Part shown: positions 45,827-54,293 of the stretch, one piece after another | Numbering within the stretch: the first letter of the stretch is position 1 | How the letters are laid out: each line of letters opens with the position of its first letter | Assembly: GCA_963745775.1 (NCBI GenBank) | Contig: CAVUYY010000015.1 | Span: 1-64,000, forward strand | DNA: 64,000 bases | Source: Gaiellasilicea sp963745775 | Lineage (GTDB): Bacteria > Actinomycetota > Thermoleophilia > Gaiellales > Gaiellaceae | Direction of reading: 5' to 3' | Translations under genes and position numbers: made by a program | Notes under the pieces: generated by a model | Seen by the model: the letters and a program-made list of their open reading frames with translations, nothing else | Database searches by the model: none | Told to the model about the DNA's origin: nothing

Positions 45827-47020
45827 TCAGACCGGGATGGTCAAGCTCTCGATGTCCTTCGGGTAGTCGGTGAGCACATCGATTCCGTCCGGAGTGACGA
45901 CGACCGTGTCGGAGTGGCGGAAGCCGCCGACGGTGTCCGAGTAGAGGCCCGGCTCGATCGTGAACACCATGCCCGGCTCGATCAGCGTGTGGTCGCCCAC
46001 GTCGAGGAACGGCGCTTCGTGGTTGCGGAGCCCGATCGCGTGGCCGACGTGCTGGCGCCAGTACGGCAGCAGGTCGTTCGCCTCGAAGTAGCGGAGAACC
46101 GCGCCGTCCACGTCGGCGCAGGTCACGCCCGGGCGCAGCGCGTCGAACGCCACCTCCTGCGCCGCGACCGTGTGGTCGAACAGGCGGCGCATCTCGTCGG
46201 TGGGCGGGCCGACGATCAGCGCCCGTTCGAGCTCGGCGTTGTAGCCCCAGATCGGGGCGGCCGTCTCGGTGACGAGGACGTCGCCTTCCTTGAACTCGAT
46301 GTTGTGGGCGACCGCGTGCGCCCAGGCGCTCTTCAGCCCGATCTGGCCGCGGTAGCCGGCCGAGACCCCGTCGGCGGACGACTGCTGGCCCGCGTACGAG
46401 GGGCCGAGCGCCTCGAGCATCGCGAGCGTCGCCTCGTGCCCGGCCCGGAGGCTCGCCTCGGCCTCGGTCGCGCCGGGCCGGCTGTACTCCTGCAGGAGCC
46501 GGTGCGCGTGCTCGCACCAGCGGGCGCTCTCGCGGATCAGCTCGACCTCGGCCTCGCTCTTGCGCACCATCATCCGCTCGATGAACGGGGCGAGCGGGGT
46601 CACCGGCTGGCCGGTGACCTCGCTCAGCGACGGGCCTGCGTAGCCGAGGATGCCCGGGTAGCCGTCCTCGTCCGCGCCCAGCGGCCCGGCGATGCCGACG
46701 TCGGCGAGCACGCGGGCGAGCAGCCGCATCGGATGCTCCTCGCCCGGATACTCCGGATACGACTCGACGTGCTCGAAGTCGGCCTCGTCGCGGACGCGCT
46801 CGACCTCGAACTCGGGCACGAACGCCGTCAGCTCGCCGGCGCCGTTCGCGATCACGGCGACCGGCCGCTCGGTGGCGAGGAACTCGAAGGCCGTGAAGTA
46901 GCGGATGTAGTCCTGGCCGAAGAGCACGTAGCCCGTGAGCTTCTGGCTCCGGACGTGCTGCAGGAGGGTCTCGCGCCTGGCCTCGGAGCTCGTCGGACGG
47001 GATTCGGCGGTCGAGGTCAT
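45827..47020 (-). CDS. M24-family (pita-bread fold) hydrolase with altered metal ligands
   Basis: A 397-residue protein with an N-terminal creatinase-like domain (YVLFGQDYIRYFTAFEF) and a C-terminal pita-bread domain. His (HVGHAIGLRNHE) and one Glu (FTIEPG) of the usual five metal ligands are present. The expected V-D-x-G and S-D-x-T Asp positions read VTETAAP and NAELER, and the last R-x-E-D Glu reads FRHSDT. This fits creatinase-like or other non-canonical M24 hydrolases better than an Xaa-Pro peptidase. Intact frame. Confidence 0.8.
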   Translation of the reverse strand: MTSTAESRPTSSEARRETLLQHVRSQKLTGYVLFGQDYIRYFTAFEFLATERPVAVIANGAGELTAFVPEFEVERVRDEADFEHVESYPEYPGEEHPMRLLARVLADVGIAGPLGADEDGYPGILGYAGPSLSEVTGQPVTPLAPFIERMMVRKSEAEVELIRESARWCEHAHRLLQEYSRPGATEAEASLRAGHEATLAMLEALGPSYAGQQSSADGVSAGYRGQIGLKSAWAHAVAHNIEFKEGDVLVTETAAPIWGYNAELERALIVGPPTDEMRRLFDHTVAAQEVAFDALRPGVTCADVDGAVLRYFEANDLLPYWRQHVGHAIGLRNHEAPFLDVGDHTLIEPGMVFTIEPGLYSDTVGGFRHSDTVVVTPDGIDVLTDYPKDIESLTIPV

Positions 47021-47127
47021 CGGCCCTGCGGCGCGCTGCGATCTCAGCGTGCGTCAGCGTTCGGGGCCGCACGGTCTGACTCGGCCCGGTCGGAGCCGTA
47101 GCGCTCGTAGACTGGGCGGGCATTGCC

Positions 47128-47491
47128 CTAGCCCTCGCGGGTGCGCGTCCACAGCTCCCCGACACCCCGGTCTCGGATGAACTCGTCGACGAGGTCGAGC
47201 GTCGCCGTCGCGAAGCGCCGTCGCTGGTGGCTCTCGTCGATGAGCTGCTTCCAGAGAAAACGCGGGATGTAGTCGGGGTTGACGACCTCGTCGGCGATCA
47301 TCACGAACCCGACCGGCGTCTCGTCGGCGTCAGATCGCCCAGTCGCGGGCCTGAGCGATCGGGCGCCTGCGCTGCTTCGAGCAGCGACTCGCGGACACCG
47401 CTGACGAAGCGGCTCTGCCCCGGCGTGACGTGGAGGGCCTCGGACCGCGCTCACCGATTCGACGTCGCGTGATCGGCCGGAGAGAAACCAC
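47128..47491 (-). pseudogene. GNAT acetyltransferase, multiply disrupted
   Basis: Pieces of one GNAT protein in different frames: VVSLRPITR at the inferred GTG 47491, HVTPGQSRFVSGVRESLLEA, then ADETPVGFVMIADEV and FLWKQLIDESHQRRRFATA, which is the acetyl-CoA pocket with a changed Q/R-x2-G-x-G/A signature (QRRRFATA). At least two frameshifts are needed, and a TAG at 47130-47128 precedes a GNARPVYERYG remnant that would be the last helix. Either a decayed gene or a badly read one. Confidence 0.6.
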
Positions 47492-47753
47492 CGCCCGACC
47501 CTAGACACGACCGCCGCCGCAGGGTCGTCTGAGCGCCATCCGACGAACGAGCGGGATGCCCGGCGCACCACGGATTGTGGCGGCCGAGCCTCGACGCGGA
47601 TCGCGCTCAGGGCGGCGCGCTGTCGGGGAACGTCGAGCACGGTGTTCGCCGGATCGCTCGTTGATGCTCCTCGGGGCGAACGGTACGATCGCCATTCCTG
47701 CGGCGCCGAGGTAGGCAGGCTCAAGAGGTCACTCACAGCCGACGAGGAGTCTC

Positions 47754-48290
47754 GTGACGGGGACGCTCGTAGCGACCAGCACAGTCCACGATCGACGGCG
47801 TCGTAGACCCACGTGCGGCGAGCGGGTGGAGGCGTGACGGAGACCGACGGCGGCTACTCGTTCCAGCGCCAGGCGAGATCCAGCGGGCTCGTGCTGGGCC
47901 GCAAGACGCTATCGAGGGGCCGGCGGGGACCGGCTCGAGCCAGTCGGGGAAGTGGGCAGACATGGTCATTCTCGCTGCCGAAGTACGTCGGCTCGACCAC
48001 GCTGTCCGGAGAACTCGAGTGGAACGCGATCGTGCTCAGAGGGGAAACCTCGTCGACTCGATCCCGAAGCTCAAGGACGAGGCCGACTGCGCGACCTGTT
48101 CGTGCACGAGGAGCGGCGAGTTCGGCGCCCGCCCTCGCGGAACAGGGCCTGGTAGACGAGTACGAGGTCTACCTGAACCCCCTCGTCTGGGGCAGCGGGA
48201 ACGTCCACGTGCTCGGAGACAGGGGAACCGTGCGGATGGCACTCGACGATCGTACGGCGGTCCGACTCTGGAGTCGTACTGCTGACCTAG
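47754..48290 (+). pseudogene. RibD C-terminal/dihydrofolate reductase-like gene, multiply frameshifted
   Basis: From GTG 47754 (GAGGAG site) the three frames together spell a RibD_C protein: LVATSTV and DGVVD, GGYSFQRQARSSGLVLGRKT, a KYVGSTTLSGELEWNAIVL strand, NLVDSIPKLKDEAD, EQGLVDEYEVYLNPLVWGSG and a terminal SDSGVVLLT before TAG 48290. Five or more indels are needed. A second member of the family, much less damaged, lies at 41102. Around it (47492-47753 and 48291-48466) I see no gene. Confidence 0.6.
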
Positions 48291-48466
48291 CCTGCCGAGG
48301 TCGACCGAGGACTGCTTCGCGAGCCGGCGCAGCGGTAGCTACGCGCACGCAACGTTCGGGGCCGACGAAGTCCCGCATGCAGCGCACTCGACGGTGCTCT
48401 CGTCCGGCCCCGCCCGTCGGCAGACGCGTTTGCTTGCCTCGACACGAGAAGCCTCAGTGCCGCGCG

Positions 48467-49462
48467 CTAGATCGTCCAGGTGTCGCCGCTGCCGAGCAGC
48501 GCCGCGAGCTCGCCTTCGCCCTTCGCCTTCGCCACCCTATCTGCTCGGCCATCAGCTCGTCGTAGACCGGCCGCTCGACCGACCGGAAGACGCCCATCGG
48601 CGTCGCGCCGATCACCTGCTGCGTCATCCGGCTGAGCGCGAACGCGTGCGCCGGCTCGGCCGCGTGAGCGTCGTGCACCAGCAGGCCCTCGTCCGACGCG
48701 CCGACCACCTCCGGCGAGCCGTCCGCGCCGCAGCCGCACGCCCTTCTCGCCCCAGACGATCGGCTCGCCGTGCCTCAGGTAGAGCCGGTTCTCCTTCTGC
48801 TCGCGGACGAAGTCGAACGCGTTGTCGTTGTAGATGTTGCAGTTCTGGTAGATCTCGACGAAGGCGCTCCCCTTGTGGTGCGCGGCGGCGCGGAGCACCT
48901 CGGTCAGCTCCTTCTTGTCGGTGTCGATCGCGCGCGCGACGAAGCTCGCCTCGGCGCCGATCGCCAGCGAGAGCGGGTTGAACGGGTGGTCGAGCGACCC
49001 CATCGGCGTCGACTTCGTCACCTTGCCGAGCTCCGAGGTCGGCGAGTACTGGCCCTTCGTCAGCCCGTAGATCCGGTTGTTGAAGAGGAGGATCTTCAGG
49101 TTCACGTTCCGGCGGAGCGCGTGGATCAGGTGGTTGCCGCCGATCGAGAGCGCGTCGCCGTCGCCGGTCACGACCCACACCGAGAGATCCGGCCGCGAGA
49201 CCGAGAGCCCCGTCGCGATCGCCGGCGCGCGCCCGTGGATCGAGTGCATCCCGTAGGTCTCCATGTAGTACGGGAAGCGCGCCGCGCAGCCGATCCCGGA
49301 GACGAAGACGATGTTCTCGCGCTTGAGCCCGAGCTCGGGCATGAACGACTGGACGGCGGCGAGGATCGCGTAGTCGCCGCAGCCCGGGCACCAGCGCACC
49401 TCCTGGTCGGAGGTGAAGTCCTTCTTCGTCAGCGCCACGTGCCCGTTCCCGTTCTCGCTCAC
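48467..49462 (-). CDS. korB: 2-oxoglutarate/2-oxoacid:ferredoxin oxidoreductase beta subunit, two indels
   Basis: About 330 residues. The cysteine motif WCPGCGDYAIL and SGIGCAARFPYY, and the thiamine-diphosphate block GDGDALSIGGNHLIHALRRN, define the beta subunit that oxidatively decarboxylates 2-oxoacids with CoA and ferredoxin. Two opposite indels (near 48727 and 48535) scramble a short C-terminal part; corrected, it reads DGSPEVVGASDEGLLVHDAH, ..., AKGEGELAALLGSGDTWTI. It overlaps the 81-aa gene by 4 bp. Confidence 0.92.
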   Translation of the reverse strand: MSENGNGHVALTKKDFTSDQEVRWCPGCGDYAILAAVQSFMPELGLKRENIVFVSGIGCAARFPYYMETYGMHSIHGRAPAIATGLSVSRPDLSVWVVTGDGDALSIGGNHLIHALRRNVNLKILLFNNRIYGLTKGQYSPTSELGKVTKSTPMGSLDHPFNPLSLAIGAEASFVARAIDTDKKELTEVLRAAAHHKGSAFVEIYQNCNIYNDNAFDFVREQKENRLYLRHGEPIVWGEKGVRLRRGRLAGGGRRVGRGPAGARRSRGRAGARVRAQPDDAAGDRRDADGRLPVGRAAGLRRADGRADRVAKAKGEGELAALLGSGDTWTI

Positions 49463-49704
49463 CGCTTCCTCTCGTTCCCGCGCTTGAAGTTGCCGGTCGC
49501 CTTCGCCATCAGGAACTGGAGCTCGTCGGCGCTCGACTCCTCCGCCGCCGCGACGAAGTTCTCCGCGAGCTTGCCGGCGAGCGTCGTCACCGGCCGGCGC
49601 TTGTAGGAGATGTCCACCCTCCCGTCCTTGTGGGCGCGATAGGAGAACGGCCGCTCCTTCAGCAGCAGCCCGCGCGCGTCGGGCCGCGCCTTCTTCGGCC
49701 TCAC
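49459..49704 (-). CDS. 81-aa basic protein between korA and korB
   Basis: An intact gene overlapping korA (stop/start ATGA) and korB by 4 bp each. The product is basic and soluble: PDARGLLLKERPFSYRAHKD, GRVDISYKRRPVTTLAGKLA, ending MAKATGNFKRGNERKR. I recall similar short actinobacterial proteins ending ATGNFKRGNE but no assigned role. Its obligate coupling between the two Kor subunits suggests an assembly factor, ferredoxin docking helper or regulator; this is inference only. Confidence 0.75.
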   Translation of the reverse strand: MRPKKARPDARGLLLKERPFSYRAHKDGRVDISYKRRPVTTLAGKLAENFVAAAEESSADELQFLMAKATGNFKRGNERKR

Positions 49705-51542
49705 GACTCCACCAGCGCCGTGATCGCCTCGGCCAGCTCGCTCGCCTTGAACGGGAGCCCGCGCACGCGGTTGTAGCCGACCGCGTCGACGAGGTACTCG
49801 GCGCGCACGAGCTTCAGGAGCTGGCCGAGGTTCATCTCCGGGATCAGGATCTTCTCGTAGCCGTGCAGCACGTCCCCGAGATTGCGCGGGAACGGGTTCA
49901 GATAGTGGAGGTGCGCCTGCGCGACCTTGCCGCCGGCGCGGCGGACGCGCTTGACCGCCGCGCCGATCGGCCCGTAGGTCGAGCCCCAGCCGAGCACCAG
50001 CGTCGTCGCGCCGTCCGGGTCGTCGACCTCGAGCAGCGGGATGTCGTTCGCGATCGCCGCCACCTTCGCCGCGCGCAGCCGCGTCATCAGGTCGTGGTTC
50101 TCCGGGTCGTAGGAGATCGAGCCCGTGACGTCAGCCTTCTCGAGTCCGCCGATCCGGTGCTCGAGCCCGGGCGTGCCGGGGATCGCCCACGGCCGCGCGA
50201 GCGTCTCCGGATCGCGCGCGTACGGCTGGAAGCCCTCCGCGTCGGTCGCGAACGACGTCGAGATGTCCGGCAGCGTCGCCACGTCCGGCAGCAGCCACGG
50301 CTCCGACCCGTTCGCCAGGTACGCATCGGAGAGCAGATAGACCGGCGTCCGGTACTTGAGCGCGATCCGCGCCGCCTCGATCGCCGCGTGGAAGCACTGC
50401 GACGGCGTCGACGCCGCGAGCACCGGCACCGGGCTCTCGCCGTTCCGGCCGAAGAGCACCATCAGGAGGTCGGCCTGCTCCGGCTTCGTCGGCATCCCGG
50501 TCGAAGGGCCGGCGCGCTGGATGTCCAGGATCAGGAGCGGCAGCTCGAGCGTGATCCCGAGCCCGATCGTCTCCTGCTTCAGCACGATCCCCGGGCCGGC
50601 CGAGGTGGAGACGCCGAGCGAGCCGCCGAAGGCCGCTCCGAGCGCCGCGCCGACCGCCGCGATCTCGTCCTCGGCCTGGAACGTCCGCACGCCGAACGCC
50701 TTGTGCCGCGCGAGCTCCTCCAGGATCGAGGAGGCGGGCGTGATCGGATACGCGCCGAGGAAGAGGTCGAGCCCGGAGAGCTTCGAGGCCGCGATCAGCC
50801 CGTAGGCGAGCGCCGTGTTCCCCGAGATCTGCCGGTAGGTGCCAGGAGGCATCGGCGCAGGCGCGATCTCGTAGCTGACGGCGAAGTCCTCGGAGGTCTC
50901 GCCGTAGGCGTAGCCGGCCTTGAACGCCGTCGCGTTCGCCTGCGCGATCTCGGGCCGCTTGCCGAACTTCTGCTCGATGAAGCCGAGCGTGCCGTCGGTG
51001 GGCCGGTTGTAGAGCCAGCTCATCAGCCCGAGCGCGAAGAAGTTCTTCGAGCGCTCGGCCTCGCGCGGGGTGATCCCGGCGATCCCCTTCAGCCCCTCGA
51101 CGGTCATCGAGGTGAGCCCGACCGGATGCACGTGGTAGTCCTCGAGCGAGCCGTCCTCGAGCGGGTTCGCCGCGTAGCCCGCCTTCTGGAGGTTCCGCTC
51201 CTTGAACTGATCGGTGTCGACGATCAGCGTGCCGCCCTTCGGCAGGTCGCCGAGGTTCGTCTTCAGCGCCGCCGGGTTCATCGCGACGAGCACGTTCGGC
51301 GCGTCGCCGGGCGTGAGGATGTCGTGGTCGGCGAAGTGGAGCTGGAAGCCGGAGACGCCCGGCAGCGAGCCGGCGGGCGCGCGGATCTCGGCCGGGAAGT
51401 CGGGCAGCGTCGAGAGGTCGTTCCCGAGCACGGCGGTCTCGCTCGTGAAGCGGTCGCCCGTGAGCTGCATCCCGTCGCCCGAGTCGCCGGCGAAGCGGAT
51501 CGTCACCTGCTCGAGCTGCTCGACCGCCTTCGCTTTCGCCAT
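49701..51542 (-). CDS. korA: 2-oxoglutarate/2-oxoacid:ferredoxin oxidoreductase alpha subunit (gamma-alpha fusion)
   Basis: A 613-residue intact protein. The N-terminal gamma domain (TIRFAGDSGDGMQLTGDRF, residues ~12-190) is fused to the pyrimidine-binding alpha domain (GNTALAYGLIAASKLSGLDL, GAYPITPASSILEELA, GPGIVLKQETIGLGITLELP). This is the two-subunit KorAB/OFOR layout that supplies reduced ferredoxin from 2-oxoglutarate or related acids. No 4Fe-4S delta subunit is encoded. It is followed by the 81-aa gene and korB in one operon, 3 bp after a small acidic gene. Confidence 0.95.
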   Translation of the reverse strand: MAKAKAVEQLEQVTIRFAGDSGDGMQLTGDRFTSETAVLGNDLSTLPDFPAEIRAPAGSLPGVSGFQLHFADHDILTPGDAPNVLVAMNPAALKTNLGDLPKGGTLIVDTDQFKERNLQKAGYAANPLEDGSLEDYHVHPVGLTSMTVEGLKGIAGITPREAERSKNFFALGLMSWLYNRPTDGTLGFIEQKFGKRPEIAQANATAFKAGYAYGETSEDFAVSYEIAPAPMPPGTYRQISGNTALAYGLIAASKLSGLDLFLGAYPITPASSILEELARHKAFGVRTFQAEDEIAAVGAALGAAFGGSLGVSTSAGPGIVLKQETIGLGITLELPLLILDIQRAGPSTGMPTKPEQADLLMVLFGRNGESPVPVLAASTPSQCFHAAIEAARIALKYRTPVYLLSDAYLANGSEPWLLPDVATLPDISTSFATDAEGFQPYARDPETLARPWAIPGTPGLEHRIGGLEKADVTGSISYDPENHDLMTRLRAAKVAAIANDIPLLEVDDPDGATTLVLGWGSTYGPIGAAVKRVRRAGGKVAQAHLHYLNPFPRNLGDVLHGYEKILIPEMNLGQLLKLVRAEYLVDAVGYNRVRGLPFKASELAEAITALVES

Positions 51543-51545
51543 GTC

Positions 51546-51776
51546 CTAGTTGTAGCGCCTCCGGGTCACGCTGATCCCCCAGGCGACGCCCGACTCGAAG
51601 AGCTCGTCCGGATCGACCTCCCCGAGCCAGCCGAGGAAGTGGCGCTCGGGATCGTCGGCGGTCGAGCCGACGACGGCCAGCCGCTCTTCCGGCGCCTCCT
51701 CGACAGGCCGCTCGAGCTCCTCCAGCCGCCGCTCGGCCTCCTCGGCTGCCGGTCCTTCCATATAGCCGCGTGGCAT
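51546..51776 (-). CDS. Small acidic protein (76 aa) between marR and korA
   Basis: Its ATG overlaps the MarR stop by one base (TAATG) and its stop is 3 bp before korA. The product is Glu-rich: AAEEAERRLEELERPVEEAP (a likely coiled helix), then DDPERHFLGWLGEVDPDELF and a basic end (SVTRRRYN). Unknown family. The position makes it part of the kor operon. Confidence 0.65.
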   Translation of the reverse strand: MPRGYMEGPAAEEAERRLEELERPVEEAPEERLAVVGSTADDPERHFLGWLGEVDPDELFESGVAWGISVTRRRYN

Positions 51777-52291
51777 TACTCCTTCAGTGTCGCAGCCTGC
51801 TCGCTCGTCTGCACCATCCGGCGCAGGAGCGCGTTCAGCTGCTTCTGCTCGCCGGCATCGAGGCTCGACGCGACGAACGACTCCTTCGCGGCCTGCGCGC
51901 CGACTGCGCGCTGCCAGATATCGCGGCCCTTCGGCGTCAGCTCGACGATCACGCCGCGGCGGTCGTCCGGGTCCGGCAGGCGGCGGATGAGTTCCTCGGC
52001 CTCGAGCCGATCGAGCCGGTTCGTCATCGCGCCAGAGGTCAGGTCGAAGCTCTTTGCGAGCGCACCAGGGGAGCGCTGATACGGCGCGCCGGCGCGCAGG
52101 AGCGAGCCCAGTACCGCCCACTCGCCGACGTTGAGGCCGAACTCGGTCAGCGTGTCGGCGAGCATGATTCGGATCCGCTTGTGGAGGAGGGCGATCCGAT
52201 CCACGATCCCCTCGACCTCGAGGTCGACGCCGGGGAGATCGCTCTCCCACGCCGCGAGCTTGTCGTCGACAGCGTCGCGATTCTCGATCAC
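51776..52291 (-). CDS. MarR-family regulator heading the kor operon
   Basis: A 171-residue winged-helix protein: VGEWAVLGSLLRAGAPYQRSP, recognition helix LTSGAMTNRLDRLEAEELI, wing PDPDDRRGVIVELTPKGRD. First gene of marR-76 aa-korA-81 aa-korB. The divergent region to the 52396 gene contains several TACTTGA half-sites and a CTTGACGTCAAG palindrome overlapping a promoter, so it probably represses both directions. No sensing cysteine is obvious. Confidence 0.9.
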   Translation of the reverse strand: MIENRDAVDDKLAAWESDLPGVDLEVEGIVDRIALLHKRIRIMLADTLTEFGLNVGEWAVLGSLLRAGAPYQRSPGALAKSFDLTSGAMTNRLDRLEAEELIRRLPDPDDRRGVIVELTPKGRDIWQRAVGAQAAKESFVASSLDAGEQKQLNALLRRMVQTSEQAATLKE

Positions 52292-52313
52292 GCGCGCATT
52301 CTTGACGCAAAGT

Positions 52314-52379
52314 TACTTGACGTCAAGCTACTCGTGTGCCTATACTCCTCGTCAAGTAAGTGAACGTCGAGATACTTGA
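52314..52379 (+). promoter_or_regulatory. Promoter with MarR-type operator sites
   Basis: The 12-bp palindrome CTTGACGTCAAG (52316-52327) overlaps a -35 TTGACG (52317), with -10 TATACT (52341) 18 bp later. A second inverted pair, TCAAGTA (52352-52358) and TACTTGA (52373-52379), lies between the -10 and the ATG at 52396. All share the TACTTGA half-site. Confidence 0.75.
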
Positions 52380-52395
52380 TGTGGAGGTGAGTGCC

Positions 52396-52608
52396 ATGTA
52401 CCTGGATCCCGCAACGACGAGACTGCTGGCAGCCGAACGAGTCAGTCGACTGCACGCAGACGCAACCACCACTCGCCGACGGGAGCGCCCTACCCGCACT
52501 CGCGTCTGGATCGGGAATCGGCTCGTGGGGCTCGGACTCCGCCTCGCCGGGCCGTCGGCAGCATCGGAGCGGGAGGGCCTCACGGCTCTCCCGCCCGCCT
52601 GCGTCTAG
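52396..52608 (+). CDS. Small basic protein (70 aa) divergent from the kor operon
   Basis: ATG with GGAGG 8 nt upstream and a well-formed promoter. The product starts MYLDPATTRLLAAERVSRLH, has an Arg/Thr-rich middle (TTTRRRERPTRTRVW) and an amphipathic or hydrophobic helix (WIGNRLVGLGLRLAG), then a short tail. The N-terminal RLL-x2-E-R-x2-RL resembles the 57-aa protein at 45584. No named family; membrane-surface association is possible. Confidence 0.6.
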   Translation: MYLDPATTRLLAAERVSRLHADATTTRRRERPTRTRVWIGNRLVGLGLRLAGPSAASEREGLTALPPACV

Positions 52609-52670
52609 CGCTCGGAAGGTCAGCAAACCCGATCAAGCGAGTGTGAGAGTCGGCTGCCAAGATCGGCGGG

Positions 52671-53606
52671 GTGAGCACGTCGACCGACACCTTCGCCCGT
52701 TTCGTCGATCTCCTGGCGGTCACGCTGGACGACCACGAGGCGCGAAGCGAGGAGCTGGCGTCGCGGCTGCACGTCTCTCGATTCCATTTCGACCGGCTCG
52801 TCTCGGCCGCTGCGGGTGAGCCGCCCGCGACGCTTCGTCGTCGCATCCTGCTCGAGCGAGCGGCGTACCGGCTGATCACGACGAACGACGACGTGCTTCG
52901 CGTCGCGCTCGACGCCGGCTACACCTCGCACGAAGCGTTCACGCGTGCGTTCGCGCGCGCCTTCAGGCAGGCGCCCTCGCGCTGGCGACGACGGCCGACG
53001 AGCTTCCGGATCGACGCGCCGAGCAAGGTGCACTTCAACCCGCCGGGAGGCCTGCGGGTCCCGGCCCACAGAAAGGTGACCTCCATGGATCTGCTCACCC
53101 GAATGGTCGAGCACCACGTCTGGCTCGTCGGCGAGATGCTGACCCGAGCCGAAGGTCTCACCGATGACGTCCTCGATGCTCCTGTCGAAATCTCGGTCGA
53201 AGGGATCGACGACGAGCCGACGCTGCGCTCGCTCCTCTCGCGCCTCGTGGGCCAGCTCGCGATGTGGGACGCCGCTACCCACGACAAGCCGTATGACTTC
53301 GACGTGGAACAGGGCGAGAGCGTCTCGGAGATGCGCTCCAGGCTGGCGGAATCGGGCCCGGCGTTCCTCGCACAGGTGCACGCGATCGTCGACGAGGGTC
53401 GCCTTGACGAGACGTTCGTCGACGCGATCTGCGACCCACCTGAGATCTTCACCTACGGCGGGATGATCGCCCACGTGCTGACGTTTGCAGCGCATCGACG
53501 GACTCTCGTCTGCGGCGCGCTGATCGACGCCGGTGTGACCGACCTCGGCAGCGGCGATCCGATGCGCTGGGTCGCCGAGGCCCGCTTGAAGGAGGTTCCA
53601 CGATGA
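52671..53606 (+). CDS. AraC-type helix-turn-helix fused to a DinB-like domain
   Basis: A 311-residue protein from GTG 52671. Residues ~1-110 form an AraC HTH (SRLHVSRFHFDRLVSAAAGE, DVLRVALDAGYTSHEAFTRA). Residues ~138-311 are a DinB/YfiT-like four-helix bundle with possible metal-binding His residues (LTRMVEHHVWLVGEML, IFTYGGMIAHVLTFAAHRRT). An internal ATG at 53085 with AAAGGTG upstream could allow a separate DinB product. Overlaps the next gene by 4 bp. Confidence 0.8.
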   Translation: MSTSTDTFARFVDLLAVTLDDHEARSEELASRLHVSRFHFDRLVSAAAGEPPATLRRRILLERAAYRLITTNDDVLRVALDAGYTSHEAFTRAFARAFRQAPSRWRRRPTSFRIDAPSKVHFNPPGGLRVPAHRKVTSMDLLTRMVEHHVWLVGEMLTRAEGLTDDVLDAPVEISVEGIDDEPTLRSLLSRLVGQLAMWDAATHDKPYDFDVEQGESVSEMRSRLAESGPAFLAQVHAIVDEGRLDETFVDAICDPPEIFTYGGMIAHVLTFAAHRRTLVCGALIDAGVTDLGSGDPMRWVAEARLKEVPR

Positions 53607-54284
53607 TCGAGTCCCACGAGCTCGTCGCCCTCTTGCAGCTGGCCCGCGACGAGGAGCGGCGCTTCGTCTCGCGCCTGACCGAGGACGAGCGGGAGGCAAT
53701 CGGCACCCTCGAGGCGCCGGCCGCGAAGGACGTACTCGCGCACATCGCGGGCGCGAAGGCGGCGATGGCCGCGGCCCTCGCCGCCGCGGGTGCGGGCGAG
53801 GGTGCCGACCCCTCGCACGATCGGTGAGGCGTTGTTCCGCGCCAACCACGCTCGGCCGTTCGACGAGGTCGAGACCGACGCCGAGCGCTGCTCGGACACG
53901 CTCGTCGCGGAGGTCGAGCGACTCCCCGCAGCTGCCCTCGCCTCCTCGCCGGCGTGGATCGACGAGCCGACACTGAGCGACGAGGTGGCGATGTACGGCG
54001 TCACCCACTCGCTGACGCACCTCTTCGACCCGCTCTTCGCCCGAGGCGAAGCCGATGACGCCGTGCGAGCTCAGCGGCGACTGCTCGACGCGCTGCCGGA
54101 CGGCGCCAACGCGGAGCTCCGGGCCGGCGCCCTCTACAACCTCGGTTGCCTCCACGCCCGGCTCGGCCGCGACGACGAGGCTGTGGCGCTGCTCCTCGAG
54201 GCGACGGCGCTAGAGCCGGGCCTCGCCGACCACGCCCGCGACGACTCGGATCTACGCTCGATTCGGGCTCGGCTGCCGGCGTGA
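53603..54284 (+). CDS. DinB/ClbS-like protein with TPR-like C terminus, one indel
   Basis: The N-terminal half (ELVALLQLARDEERRFVSRL, KDVLAHIAGAKAAMAAALA) is DinB/maleylpyruvate-isomerase-like. One extra base near 53803 shifts the frame; then TPRTIGEALFRANHARPFDE and GVTHSLTHLFDPLF follow. The last 60 residues contain a TPR-like pair (GALYNLGCLHARLGRDDEAV, ATALEPGLADHARDD). About 226 residues; coupled to the AraC-DinB gene, so the two may act together, perhaps in thiol-dependent or stress chemistry. Confidence 0.65.
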
Positions 54285-54293
54285 GCGGGCGAG

